Notes under the pieces: model-generated | What the model was told of the DNA's origin: nothing | The model's database searches: none | What the model saw: the letters and a program-made list of their open reading frames with translations, nothing else | Source: Zingiber officinale | Lineage: Eukaryota > Streptophyta > Magnoliopsida > Zingiberales > Zingiberaceae | Length of the DNA: 64,000 bases | Direction: 5' to 3' | Assembly (NCBI RefSeq): GCF_018446385.1 | Contig: NC_056001.1 | Coordinates: forward strand, 10,906,672 to 10,970,671 | Part shown: positions 34,901 through 44,780 of the stretch, piece after piece | Layout: each line of letters starts with the position of its first letter | Position numbering within the stretch: position 1 is the first letter of the stretch | Made by a program: the position numbers and the translations under genes

Positions 34901-35834
34901 TTTCACTCACCAGGATATCCCAACTGCTCGGTTTCATTCAGCAGGATTTTCACTTAGCTTCACTCACTAGGATTTTCCATCTGCTTGGCTTCACTCACCA
35001 GGACTTTTACCTAGCTTCACTCACTAGGATTTCTCATCTGCTTGGCTTCACTCACCAGGACTTTTACCTAGCTTCACTCACTAGGATTTCTCATCTGCTT
35101 GGCTTCACTCACCAGGACTTCCAGCTAGCTTCACTCACTAGGATTTCTCATCTGCCTGGCTTCACTCACCAGGACTTCCAGCTAGCTTCACTCACTAGGA
35201 TTTCCCATCTGCCTAGCTTCACTCACCAGGACTTCCCAGTCAAGTATCCGGTCAGTCTTGACCTATCTGACTCTTCTTCACATCTAATTGGTCAACCTTG
35301 ACAAGAGGAGAATTGTACCAACAATCTCCCCGAATGAACGATTGCTCCTGCAATCTCCATGTATTGTCAGTCTCCATGTATTGTCAAACATCGAAATCTA
35401 AACATCAAGACTCAAGCTTGAGCCTTCTCAAGCTTAGTCAATCAGGTCAACCTTAACCCAAGGGATATTGCACCAACAGACGTGACCATGAACATATTGG
35501 AGAATGTGCCCAATTAGAGAACGTGCCCACGAACATATCGGAGAACGTGTCAATGCCTCGAGGAGCGTGTACGTCACCCATCAAGGCTCTATATAAAGGT
35601 GGGCTCATCACCGGCGGAGGTATGCGTTATCTACTGTTTGCGCATAATTCTCCTATTGCTTTGCTTCTTCTCCACATTCTAGCGACTAACTTGAACATTG
35701 GAGAGCCAACACCGGAAACCCGTTCCCTAACTCAACACTAATGGCGTTTGTTTTGTAGAGTGGAGCAGAATCCACATCCGGTCAGCGAAGCCGTCACTCC
35801 CAACTTTCCACTCGCTCGCTTTCGGATAGGATCA

Positions 35835-37020
35835 ACTTGAATCAAAGTTCGTCCAGAGACCTAAATTTATTATTAGGTGGAATTCATAATTGCCAAATTT
35901 CAGATCTGAAATATAACGTTTAGTATTTTTTTCAAAAGTTCTAAACATCAATTTTACTATTTTTAATAATTTTCATTTTTTATTATGATTTTTAATAATT
36001 TTTATTTTTTTATATTAGGAGTCAGGATTTATTTATATAAGCATATGTTAATTGTTGGAGGATGATCGTTTGTTATTAAATAATTTTTTTGGAAAAATAC
36101 ATCCTTCAGCTTATCAATTTATAATTAAGGCATTTCTAATCATTAAACTTCTCAATAAGTTATTTTTTTATAATTCGCAATATGCACATCAATAATATAA
36201 AAATCTCATATTCCTTTTATGATCCTACATTATAAATCACATATATTTATTTATTATTTAATATCTCTATATAATTTTTATTAATTATGATCTTTAATTT
36301 AATTTATTTATAATTTTTAATTAATATATTACTTATTTTATGATTTTTAATTGAATTAAATTTATAATTTTCATTTAATATTTAATTAACATATGAATTT
36401 TAATTTAATTATAATCATTTATATTTTTATATTTATTTTTAAAAATAATAATTTGTTAGCAATTTTATTGAAAATTTATATTTGCATTTATATAAAAGAA
36501 ACGAATTATTATTGTATAAGTAAAACATTATAATTAAATACTTTATAAAATTAACTTCATTACTAAAATAATTCATACATAAAATAATTTATTTTAAAAT
36601 TATTTTAAAAGGGTCAAACATATAATATTATTTTATTATTATTTATTGAGTTCATCTTAAAGAAAAAAATAAATTTAATTTTTTACAACTGCTCTTGAAC
36701 AAGATAATAATTAAAACTTTTTTTTTTGTTGAGCTTTTTTAAAATTTTACAAACTTATTAAAAACTTAGCATTAGAGATGCCTTACTATCCCGTCCAACC
36801 TCACGAATATATTAAGAGGAGAGTAGTTTTTGAACAAATATTCAGAATTGGAGAATAAAATCAAAGAACATCATGCAATGTGATTTGGTAATAATGCATG
36901 CCTAAGCTGTAAAAATCCAATAGTAGTGCTGTTACGCAGCTGTTAAATTACGGAATAACGCGTTCGGAAGTTTTTGGATTACTAAAATACCCTCAAAACT
37001 CGGAAAACTCTTTCTGCGCC
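35835..37020. other. AT-rich intergenic region
   Basis: The right flank of element A (ACTTG target copy first) followed by very AT-rich DNA with repeated TTTTTAATAATTTT-like words near 35960-36010. I see no coding frame or bounded element. The last part (about 36900-37020) probably contains the promoter of the next gene. Confidence 0.5.
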
Positions 37021-39080
37021 TCTTCGATTCCTCTCCTTGCCCTAGTTTCTCCGCCTCGGCCTCATCGGCTCTTGTCGCCGGACCACGTGCCGATCTCACC
37101 GGTATATTCTCCTCTCCTGCATCGAAAGATAGTTTCCGTCCTCCCTTCGTGTTTCTTGCTAATCCTCATCGCCGTTTTAGTGACTGGGTTTCTTCTCCTC
37201 CTCGTATCCCAGTGTTACTCGCTTTTCTTCATCATTAAGAGAAAAAAAAAATGCATTTTGGATCGAATTGTAATAGAGAACTAAGTCTCGGTAATATATC
37301 TTAAGCTTCACAAGTGATTCTAATTGGAAAAGCTTCTCCAGTTTGATCTTCCATCCTCTTGCAGAAAAAGTAAGCATGAGAAGCAAAACTGCGATAACAT
37401 GACCAAATATATGCAGCTTGTAGTCAACTTCAGTTTGGTAATTCTGAAGTTGGTTTTACTTTTTAACCTATGTGTTTTTTTGTTCAACAAGTATAAAAAT
37501 TGCAGGTGTAATACAGGAGTTAGGAATTAAACGCCAAAGTATGCTAATTCTATGATCTGGGATTGTTTGGCTTGAGATTGGCCTTGACCAAAATGCCTAA
37601 CGATGATTTTAGTTAATTTAATGGAAGTTGTTTCTATGTATCATGTTTATCAGGTAGCAGATTGCACAAGAACAAATTAATGGTATATGCTTCCTTCTGA
37701 TCAAGCTTGTCTTAAGCTATTCATAAACTGGCGAATGTATTGCTTTATAATTGGAAACTCAAGAATAGAATATGTATGTTTCCACGTTGGTATTAACCCT
37801 CTGTTTGGATGGAGTGAGGGAAGATTCATTAATGGAAAGGAAAGGGAGGGGAAGGAAGGGGAAGTGAGGGAAAGTAAAGAATTTTTGGGAGGGAGGGGAA
37901 AGGGAGGGGAAGGAAGGGGAAGTGAGGGAAAGTAAAGTATTTAACTTCTCCTTGTTTGGGAGGGAGGGAAGGTTCATTAACGTAACCTGTGTAACATGTG
38001 TTACTTTGTTTGGGAGGAAAGGAAGGGGAATAAAGGTTAAATAGATATAGTTACAAAAATATCCTTACTTTTTAAATTAGATATTTTTCATAATATTAAT
38101 ATTTATTTTATAAATATAAATTAGATATTTTTAATAATAAAATTAATTTTTTATATTATTATTTAATTAAGTTATTTTTTAATAAAAAATTAATTTTTTA
38201 TACTATTCATAACAAAACACTGAATTACCGATAATCAAGTAATTAAATGAGAAATAATAAAATAATGATTTTAGAAATCTTAAATAAAAAAATGCTGAGA
38301 ATTTCTATTATTTAAAAATTTATTAAATTTTGATGAAAAAAATAAAAAAACAGTAGACATCCTCTTAAATTTTGATGACAAAAATGGTTTCTCCCTTTAA
38401 TTTAGTTAGAAGAAGTGTCGGATCCCCTCATCTAATAATCTGGCAGCAAGCTGTGAAGAAGGCGAGGAAATTGAACTCCGGCGACATAGCAAAATTAAAA
38501 ATTGGAACATTTCTTAAATTATTAAGAACAGGGATACAATTGGAATAAAAAATCTTTTGTTTTCCCTTCCTCTTCCTTACACCCTAATTCGGGGTGTAAG
38601 AAAATCTCTCTTTCCAATGGTAACGAAGGTTAAAGCTTACCCTTCCTTACCTTTCCTTCCCTTTCCTCACTCCTTCCCAAACAAAGTTTCCCTTCCCCTT
38701 ATTTCCCTTTCCTTACCCTTCCCTCACCTCCTCCCAAACAGACCGTAAATATCAGTCTAATTCATCATGGATATATTGATATGCTATGTTAGAATCCTAA
38801 TCACAAATTTAAATCTATCTGCTGCTGAATTCAAAGGCAGAAGACAAGCTTCTAGCAGTGATTCAAACCTTTATTGAGTGTCAGTTTTCTGTTGGGTTTC
38901 CTATTACATTTACATAGGTGACTAATTGGTTTCTTTTTTTGGAGTTTTCTATTATATGTACTGCGTGGGGAATATACGTTGTAATATTTGATTTTTTTCC
39001 CCTTCCTTAAAAACACGAGAGTAATATTTTGCCTATTTTCAATTGCTTTCTATTTTTTTTCAGCGATTTCGGCAAAAGAG
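37021..39080 (+). other. Probable 5' non-coding exon(s) and intron of the 39081 gene
   Basis: The C/T- and CG-rich stretch 37021-37103 (CTTGCCCTAGTTTCTCCGCC and similar words) looks like a plant housekeeping 5' UTR and ends near a GT (GGTATATTC). About 2 kb later a long polypyrimidine run ends in TTTTTTTTCAG at 39063, just before the coding frame. Between them lie AT-rich intron-like DNA and a Tourist-like MITE. The splice joins are inferred. Confidence 0.45.
37797..38745. mobile_element. Tourist-like (PIF/Harbinger) MITE
   Basis: The ends CCCTCTGTTTGG and CCAAACAGACCG form terminal inverted repeats (10 of 12 pairs). They are flanked by TAA on both sides (37794-37796 and 38746-38748), the 3-bp duplication of PIF/Harbinger elements. 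Subterminal regions are long purine-rich (GGAGGGGAAGG) and pyrimidine-rich mirror stretches; 37827-37940 contains an internal direct repeat. No transposase frame in 949 bases. Confidence 0.8.
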
Positions 39081-39623
39081 ATGATAAGTGATAATGAAAA
39101 ACAAATTATAGCATGGTGGCATAAACAACGTTCGGTCGCAGTTGTAGCAGCTTGTTACCATTATGTAGAAACATTGAAATTACTGAAGCTATATTATGAC
39201 TCTCATAAGGACGTTGATAAGCCATTGGAAGTATGTGATGAAGCAAGTCCATTTCGAGACGATTCAGCATCTAGCAAGAGCAAGAGGAAAAGATCGTCCC
39301 TAGATGAGAATATTGAGCAGAGGCTCCAAGAGAGTGAAGCTAGACTGATTCGATTAGCAAATGCAATTGAACAAGGGAAACTGATAATTGAGAATGTTGA
39401 AGAGGAGTTCCCACCTGACAAGATCTTTGCAGAACTAGAAAGATTACAATTCAATCCTTCAAAGATTGTTGATGCATACATGCTCTTATGCTTTGATAAA
39501 GCTAAGGCAAGGATTTTTTTTGAAGCTCCAGATGCCTATCGATTGGATGTCATTCATAAGTTGATGTCTAGCTCTGAAAAACACAACCCATTTTTTTGCA
39601 TGAACAAGCTTGGCAAAGACTAG
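39081..39623 (+). CDS. Unrecognised 180-residue protein
   Basis: The ATG at 39081 follows a polypyrimidine-CAG acceptor (39063) by 18 bases and opens MISDNEKQIIAWWHKQRSVA. I do not recognise the family. Visible features: an N-terminal helical region with WWHKQRS and CYHYVETLKLL, a basic SKSKRKRSS patch (nuclear-signal-like), a probable coiled coil (NIEQRLQESEARLIRLANAIEQ), and a conserved-looking C-terminus (PSKIVDAYMLLCFDKAKARI, ending NKLGKD). The frame is open upstream to 38988 but that stretch lies across the putative acceptor. Codon composition and the intact frame argue for a real gene, probably with more 5' exons. Confidence 0.6.
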   Translation: MISDNEKQIIAWWHKQRSVAVVAACYHYVETLKLLKLYYDSHKDVDKPLEVCDEASPFRDDSASSKSKRKRSSLDENIEQRLQESEARLIRLANAIEQGKLIIENVEEEFPPDKIFAELERLQFNPSKIVDAYMLLCFDKAKARIFFEAPDAYRLDVIHKLMSSSEKHNPFFCMNKLGKD

Positions 39624-40895
39624 GCTTGGATGCTTGTTTACAGACTCAGTCAATGGCAACATAAATTTTGTAACATTGTTTAGCAAATATTGTATTTTTG
39701 AATTTTTGAGATGTTATGGTTTCTGTCACCTTTTGCAGTTTATGTGAAGTTGTGATGAGTTTCTGTAAGCTGATGGTTAATTTCTGATGTGAATGTGCAT
39801 TGTGATTTATTTCTGCTTCTTTGTTTCCTATATCTGATGCTTGTGGTCAGTTTTCTTATGTGAGCTTCTGTGTGAATAAGTAATTCATGAAATCAGTGTG
39901 ATTAGTGCTCTATCAACATGACTTTTCTGTATGTAACATGTGTGTACCCGTCCCTATCTAAGATATGTAAATGAGTAAAATCTAATAAAAGTAGAGTTTT
40001 AAAAAAGGCATCCTTTATTTTGTCATCATCAAAAGCACATCTTATATTAAAAAAATATCAATTTTTTTTATTTGACTAATTCAGTACTATTTTAGTAATT
40101 TTAAGTGTAATATATAAGAATTTGAATCAAAATTATTTTAATATTCATCAAAATTACTATATATCTTAGATTTTTTTTAATTTAGAGTAATTTTAATTAA
40201 CATAGGAGAATTTTTGATCGCATGAGAGTAATTCTAATGAAATAATTTAAGTAACATTAGCTTAATCTTAACTCATATTAAAATAATTTAAATCAAAATT
40301 ATTATAATAATATTAAAATAAGATGGGACAACTTTTATAATAGTAAAAAATGGGGAAAAAATATAATAGTTATACTTTTTTCTTAGATTTTCACACCTTA
40401 AAAAAACTCTTAAGTCGCTTTTAGTTCATCCACCTGGTGAGTGGGTAAGCGTTACGAATGGCACTACAGAGAGAGACAGTAAAGCGTGTCTAATCTTCTT
40501 CCCTGTTCACAGGCTCTACGTGAAAAGACCATTGACGGAATAGAGCAAGGTGCTGATCTGAAGACCATTGACATCGTCTTCCTCTAGTTCTGTCTGCATC
40601 TGACGGTCAATAATATCTTGTGAAGGCTCACTCATCCCAACTCCTCGTCTTCCTGTAGTTCCGTCTTCATCCCAAGTTCCCAACTCCTAGTCAAGTCAAA
40701 GATCAAATTTAAGCCAGAAAATAAAGGGACCACAAAATAATAAACGAGATGCATCTACATCAATAATAAAGATAATGGATTTCTGCATCAGGTGGAAAGG
40801 AGAAACAACAATTGTAGGGTAGATATCAGAAGTGTTCGTCGTCTTTGAAGCTCCTCTGCTAGAGCACCACATAGTATCTCTCTCTTCTCCCAGTA
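39624..40895. other. Spacer and GDSL gene promoter region
   Basis: 3' UTR of the preceding gene (AT-rich; AATGAGTAAAATCTAATAAA near 39970), then AT-rich spacer to about 40400, then a more mixed stretch that should hold the promoter and leader of the GDSL gene. A 12-base word, GTTCCGTCTTCATC-like, recurs at 40590 and 40660. No gene is seen. Confidence 0.45.
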
Positions 40896-42394
40896 ATGGC
40901 ACCCCTCGATACTCATGCCATCTGTTTGCTCGTGTTCCTCTTTCTCGTCATCAGCCACCATGTGACGAGCTGCTACACGGCCATATTTAGCTTCGGAGAT
41001 TCCCTTGCAGACACAGGAAATTCGGTAGCCATCGACGGGCACTCTGCCAACGACGCTGCTACCAAGCTTCCCTACGGTGAGACTTACTTCGGCCGACCAA
41101 CAGGGCGATTCTCAGATGGACGACTCATCATAGACTTCATTGGTGAGTGATCATCTCATCTTTCAATCTCTTTTATTCTTTCTTCGGAAACAAGAACATT
41201 AGGCTTGATGGTAATTTATTTCAGCACAAGCTATGGGATTGCCATTTGTGCGGCCGTACCTCGCCGGAGGGAGCGAAGAGGAATTCAGGCATGGGGTGAA
41301 CTTCGCAGTGGCAGGAGCCACCGCAATGAACAACTCCTTCTTCAGGGAGCAGGGAATTGATGTCACTTGGACGCCGTATTCCTTGGACGTTCAGATTGAG
41401 TGGTTCAAGCAGCTGCTCCATTCCAACCCATCCATTTCAGGTCAAGATTTGTTTAGAAATATCTGTTTTGTTTCTCTATCACGCATTGATAATGAACACG
41501 GCGGACCTGTCAATTAATATCAGACCCATCCGTCTTGAGCAACGCTCTGTTCTTAGTAGGAGAGATCGGAGGGAATGACTACAACCATCCATTCTTCCAA
41601 CATGAACCGTTCGATAAAATCAGAAAATTAGTGCCGAGTGTGATCGAAGCAATCAGTTCAGCAATCACTGTAAGTCTCATCTCCCCTACTCGTTCCTAAC
41701 TCGTAGCCAATCGTATTCATCTTTGCCTATGTGATAAGGCCCCATGATGAACCACTCTAGGCTTTAGTCAAACTTGGTGCCAAAAACTTGGTGGTTCCCG
41801 GAAACTTTCCGATCGGTTGCGTTCCCCTATATCTTAGACAGTTCCAGAGCAAAAATGTCGAAGATTATGATCAGAAAACTGGCTGCATCAAGTGGTTGAA
41901 TGAGTTCTCGGTCTATCATAACAGATTGCTGCAGGATGAACTAGACCATCTTAATGGAGTTTATCATAATGCAACCATCACATATGCTGATTACTACAAC
42001 GCAGCCATGAGGATTTTCGATTCCCCGAAACAATTCGGTAAGCTTCTATGTACCTTCGGCGAGCCTCGACACAATTTGCTTCCGAGTTCTGAGTCACAAT
42101 CCAGCTCAACCCATTGCAGGTTTTACGACACCTCTGACTGGATGCTGCAGGGGGTGCGGCGAATCCTTGTGCGAAGATCCATCGAGGTATGTTTCCTGGG
42201 ACGGGTTGCACCTGACAGAGGCAGCATATAAAACGATCGCTGATGGTCTTTTACAAGGGCCTGCGCGTGTTCCTTCATTGAACCAAACTTGCTCGGTCAG
42301 ACAACAAAGCTCTGCTTCGCCGAATTCACTGAAGTTCTTCACGAGCATTGATAGTAGCAGATGGTTCGATGTCTGGAATGTCAGAGAGTCATGA
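40896..42394 (+). CDS. GDSL esterase/lipase (5 exons)
   Basis: Exons 40896-41142, 41225-41440, 41524-41669, 41761-42037 and 42120-42394, all with GT-AG introns, give 386 residues. A signal peptide (residues about 1-28, LLVFLFLVISHHV) implies secretion. Block I FSFGDSLADTGN carries the nucleophile serine, GEIGGNDYN carries the oxyanion asparagine, and block V DGLHLTEAAY supplies the catalytic Asp and His. These enzymes hydrolyse acyl esters of lipids, cutin or secondary metabolites. The five-exon layout is the usual one for this plant subfamily. One oddity: between exon 5's GCC and CEDPSRYVSWDG only a few residues (RGCGESL) replace the longer cysteine/glycine loop usual there. The catalytic set is intact, so function is plausible. 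Confidence 0.92.
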
Positions 42395-43180
42395 AATGAT
42401 CGATACGAGATTAATGTATCACATTTTAATCAAAGACAACATTTGTGTTTACATATATCCAAATTTGATATTAATGCATTAGGATTGAGACTAACATGTA
42501 AGTTAATTGATGCATTAATATATTAAGTTAACATATGAGTATATATTGAAGAATTATTGAATTGATTCATCATGAAAATATTTTATATTTTGTTATATGA
42601 GTATCATAAATATTCTCATAGTGATTATTAGTATAAATAATCTTTTGACTTGAAGTTACTACGACTTCCTACATAATGAATTGTGTGCTTTAGTATCGAT
42701 AAACGTCATTTGTAAAAAAAAAGTTGATTATAAAATCGTTCACTGGGTATACAATAAGTTATGTAAAAAGATATGAGTGATATAGATGGAATTTGTCCCT
42801 TCTATATAATGGAAGTGATATTTGTATGCCCTTTGATTAAATAGAACTACTAACATGCATGGTCATGTTCAAATAAGTCAGTTTGAGATATTGAGTTTAT
42901 TTGTTTAAGTTAGTATATTTAGAAATCAAGAAACACATAGGTTGATTAAAGGATAACACGATCTATGTCTCATAAATCAATCTAGATATTATAGACAAAG
43001 AACTAAGTTATATAATAAATAGTCATAGACAGATTAGATCGAATCTATAACATTCTTGTTACTTAGGTAGTTATAATATCTTGCTAGATATCACTCATTA
43101 CTTATGCCTTTAAAATAAGATTTAGAGTCACTACTAACATTACGAGAACTTATTGGGTCACACACAGAGAGCACGTCGAT
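42395..43180. other. AT-rich 3' flank
   Basis: 3' UTR of the GDSL gene and AT-rich DNA. I see no gene here. The right end merges into an LTR-like segment. Confidence 0.45.
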
Positions 43181-43553
43181 TTTGGAGTTTTATTTTAGTA
43201 TGACAAATAAAATAGACCTAAGTTTTAAGTTTGATCATGTCAACCCTAAAAGTTAGGGTTCAGTCTCAACTTTAAATAGTAGCTAGCACTACGGCATGAG
43301 TTATGTGATTCTTTAATTGTGCTCATGAGACGAGTGACAGTTGTGCTCATGTGGATACCATAAAGGCACGAACATATTGATCACCTTTAGATCGACCAGA
43401 CTCTCCAGATACGCAAAGGGATTGCACATGTAGAGGTAACATTTCAAACCAACAATGTAATTAGAATTCACATGGATCTCTGGTGAATTCCTTTTTCCAC
43501 TGTGTTTTTTTTGTGTTTACTTTTACTATGAAACTCAACAGTGGTATCAGAAC
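43150..43553 (+). mobile_element. Copia-type LTR end and primer site remnant
   Basis: ACTCAACA at 43533-43540 followed by TGGTATCAGAAC (43542-43553) is the pattern of an LTR end plus an iMet primer site on the + strand. Upstream, TTATTGGGTCACACACAGAG (about 43159-43178) resembles copia LTR sequence. The LTR start and the second LTR were not found, and no gag or pol is recognisable downstream, so this is a truncated remnant. Confidence 0.45.
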
Positions 43554-44780
43554 CACTTGTGAATTCATTTACATCATTTTTAATATTTGCTTTTATATAT
43601 AATATAAACAAACATGTTTATTATGATTATAAAATGATTTGCAAGCGTTTTTATGGGTGTTTTGATTAATCTATATGAAACAGAAACAATTTAATTTGAT
43701 TAAATAGTAATGATCATAGCATTTCATGTTAATTTGATTATATGAATGCTATAATCTAGTTTCATTCTACAAATTAAAGAATGATGGTTTTCAATACAAT
43801 ACGATAATATGTTGGGAACACATATATATATAAATCAATCTGTTATGAACAATTTGTGAAATTTGGCAGTAACTCATTCAATGAATTAAGGAAATCATTT
43901 ATCGTTTGGGGGCACTGCCCTCGATCCCCCGCAAGAGGCACTGTACCCTTGACCCCCACCCGCTAATCGACACTAGGGGCGCTGCCCCTTGGACCCCGTA
44001 TAGTTTTGCTACATAAATTATTAATTGGAATCATAATAAAATGATGTTATAAGGTTGATACATGTGATGTGTGGCATGATACATAGTTTTGACCTTTTTA
44101 CTAATATGATTAGATTGTGTGTATGATTGTTGTAAAATTAATATGATCTGTATGTTGTGCCTTTTATCTTCACATCTCAAGTTGTAAAAATTTTCTTCTA
44201 ATTTAACTCCCCTCAAATATAATTGAAGTTTCTTTTAGTTGTAATGTACAAATTAGAATGGTACAAGTATAATACTAGACTACAAGTTGTAATTGAGGAG
44301 AAGAAATCAACAACACATGAGAACCAAGGAAATACTTGGAGAAGATGCAATTTTCTTAGGTTAACCTTTCAATCCTCTCATTGGCTTGTGAAGTTCATAT
44401 TAGATGGGTCATAACTGTGTCATTTTACTAAAATTAAGTCAATTTAAGATGTCCACCAAAGTTTGATACTCATTACCGCCTTTATCAATAGTAGACAAGT
44501 TTACCAAAGTAAAATATTTTTATTTATCTTGGTAGAATATGATAGGATAATTGTGATATATGTTAGGACCAAAAGAAATCACATATCTACACAATAGTAT
44601 AATATTATCTACTTTGGGCATACACTCTCATGAATTTATTTTTGAGTTCTACCCAAAAGATCTTATACCGATGGAGATGTTTTTAATCTTTTTAAACTCA
44701 TAATCTTTTTCATGTATTTTCAATGTGAGACTTTGATTGTATTTTTAACAATCCTCCCCTCAAATGAATGACCACCATTA
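43554..44780. other. Degenerate repeat-derived spacer
   Basis: AT-rich with one GC-rich island (43910-44000: GGCACTGCCC and GGGGCGCTGCCCC words) of the kind seen in plant retrotransposon leaders. A possible LTR-like start TGTTAGGACC lies at 44562, and TTAACAATCCTCCCCTCAAATG near 44746 resembles LTR-adjacent polypurine tracts in minus orientation. No genes. Confidence 0.35.

Larger units (their letters stand above)
18382..35478 (-). mobile_element. Element B: gag-only copia-type LTR retrotransposon (minus), interrupted
   Basis: Left LTR 18382-20109, internal region 20110-24105, right LTR 24106-24478 plus about 33977-35478. In the element's own orientation it reads right to left. The primer site next to the right LTR is complementary to initiator tRNA-Met (24093-24103) and the polypurine tract is next to the left LTR (about 20110-20123, AAAAAGGGGGAGAT on the minus strand). 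The only protein signal in the approximately 4-kb interior is gag. No protease, integrase or reverse transcriptase motif was found on either strand, so it looks non-autonomous. It is nested in the 3' LTR of element A. Confidence 0.85.
24106..35478 (-). repeat. Element B right LTR, interrupted by solo LTR C
   Basis: The first part, 24106-24478, ends inside the motif CTTTGGAA. The remainder begins at GGAAGTGCACC (33972) and runs to CCAACA (35478). Compared with 18382-20109 it has extra units in the hairpin minisatellite (34720-35240) and a small duplication at 35346-35387 (CTCCATGTATTGTCA twice). Confidence 0.85.
7651..35834 (+). mobile_element. Element A: Ty3/gypsy (Tat-like) LTR retrotransposon, split by nested insertions
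   Basis: Order on the + strand: 5' LTR (7651-8453), primer site, gag, protease, reverse transcriptase, RNase H, integrase, a tandem-repeat block, an antisense gene, polypurine tract and 3' LTR. The 3' LTR begins at 17493, is cut at 18381 by element B, and resumes at 35479-35834. Flanks ATTTG and ACTTG fit a mutated 5-bp target duplication. Every gene has stops or frameshifts and the LTRs have diverged visibly, so it is old and inactive. The tandem repeats plus an antisense gene after integrase are the hallmarks of the Tat lineage (Retand/Grande/Ogre relatives). Confidence 0.85.
17493..35834 (+). repeat. Element A 3' LTR, interrupted
   Basis: The two halves, 17493-18381 and 35479-35834, reconstruct an LTR matching 7651-8453, including the TATA box (ATATAAAG, 35591-35598) and the terminal GATCA (35830-35834). 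The insertions are the MITE at 17710-18102 and element B with its passengers at 18382-35478. At the B junction the left flank reads GAGGA and the right flank GACGT, so a clean target duplication is not preserved. Confidence 0.85.

Noticed and set aside
38988-39080. Upstream extension of the 39081 protein as a signal peptide
   Set aside because: The stretch crosses a long polypyrimidine tract ending in CAG at 39063, so it is better read as intron 3' end; the hydrophobic residues come from the T-rich tract.
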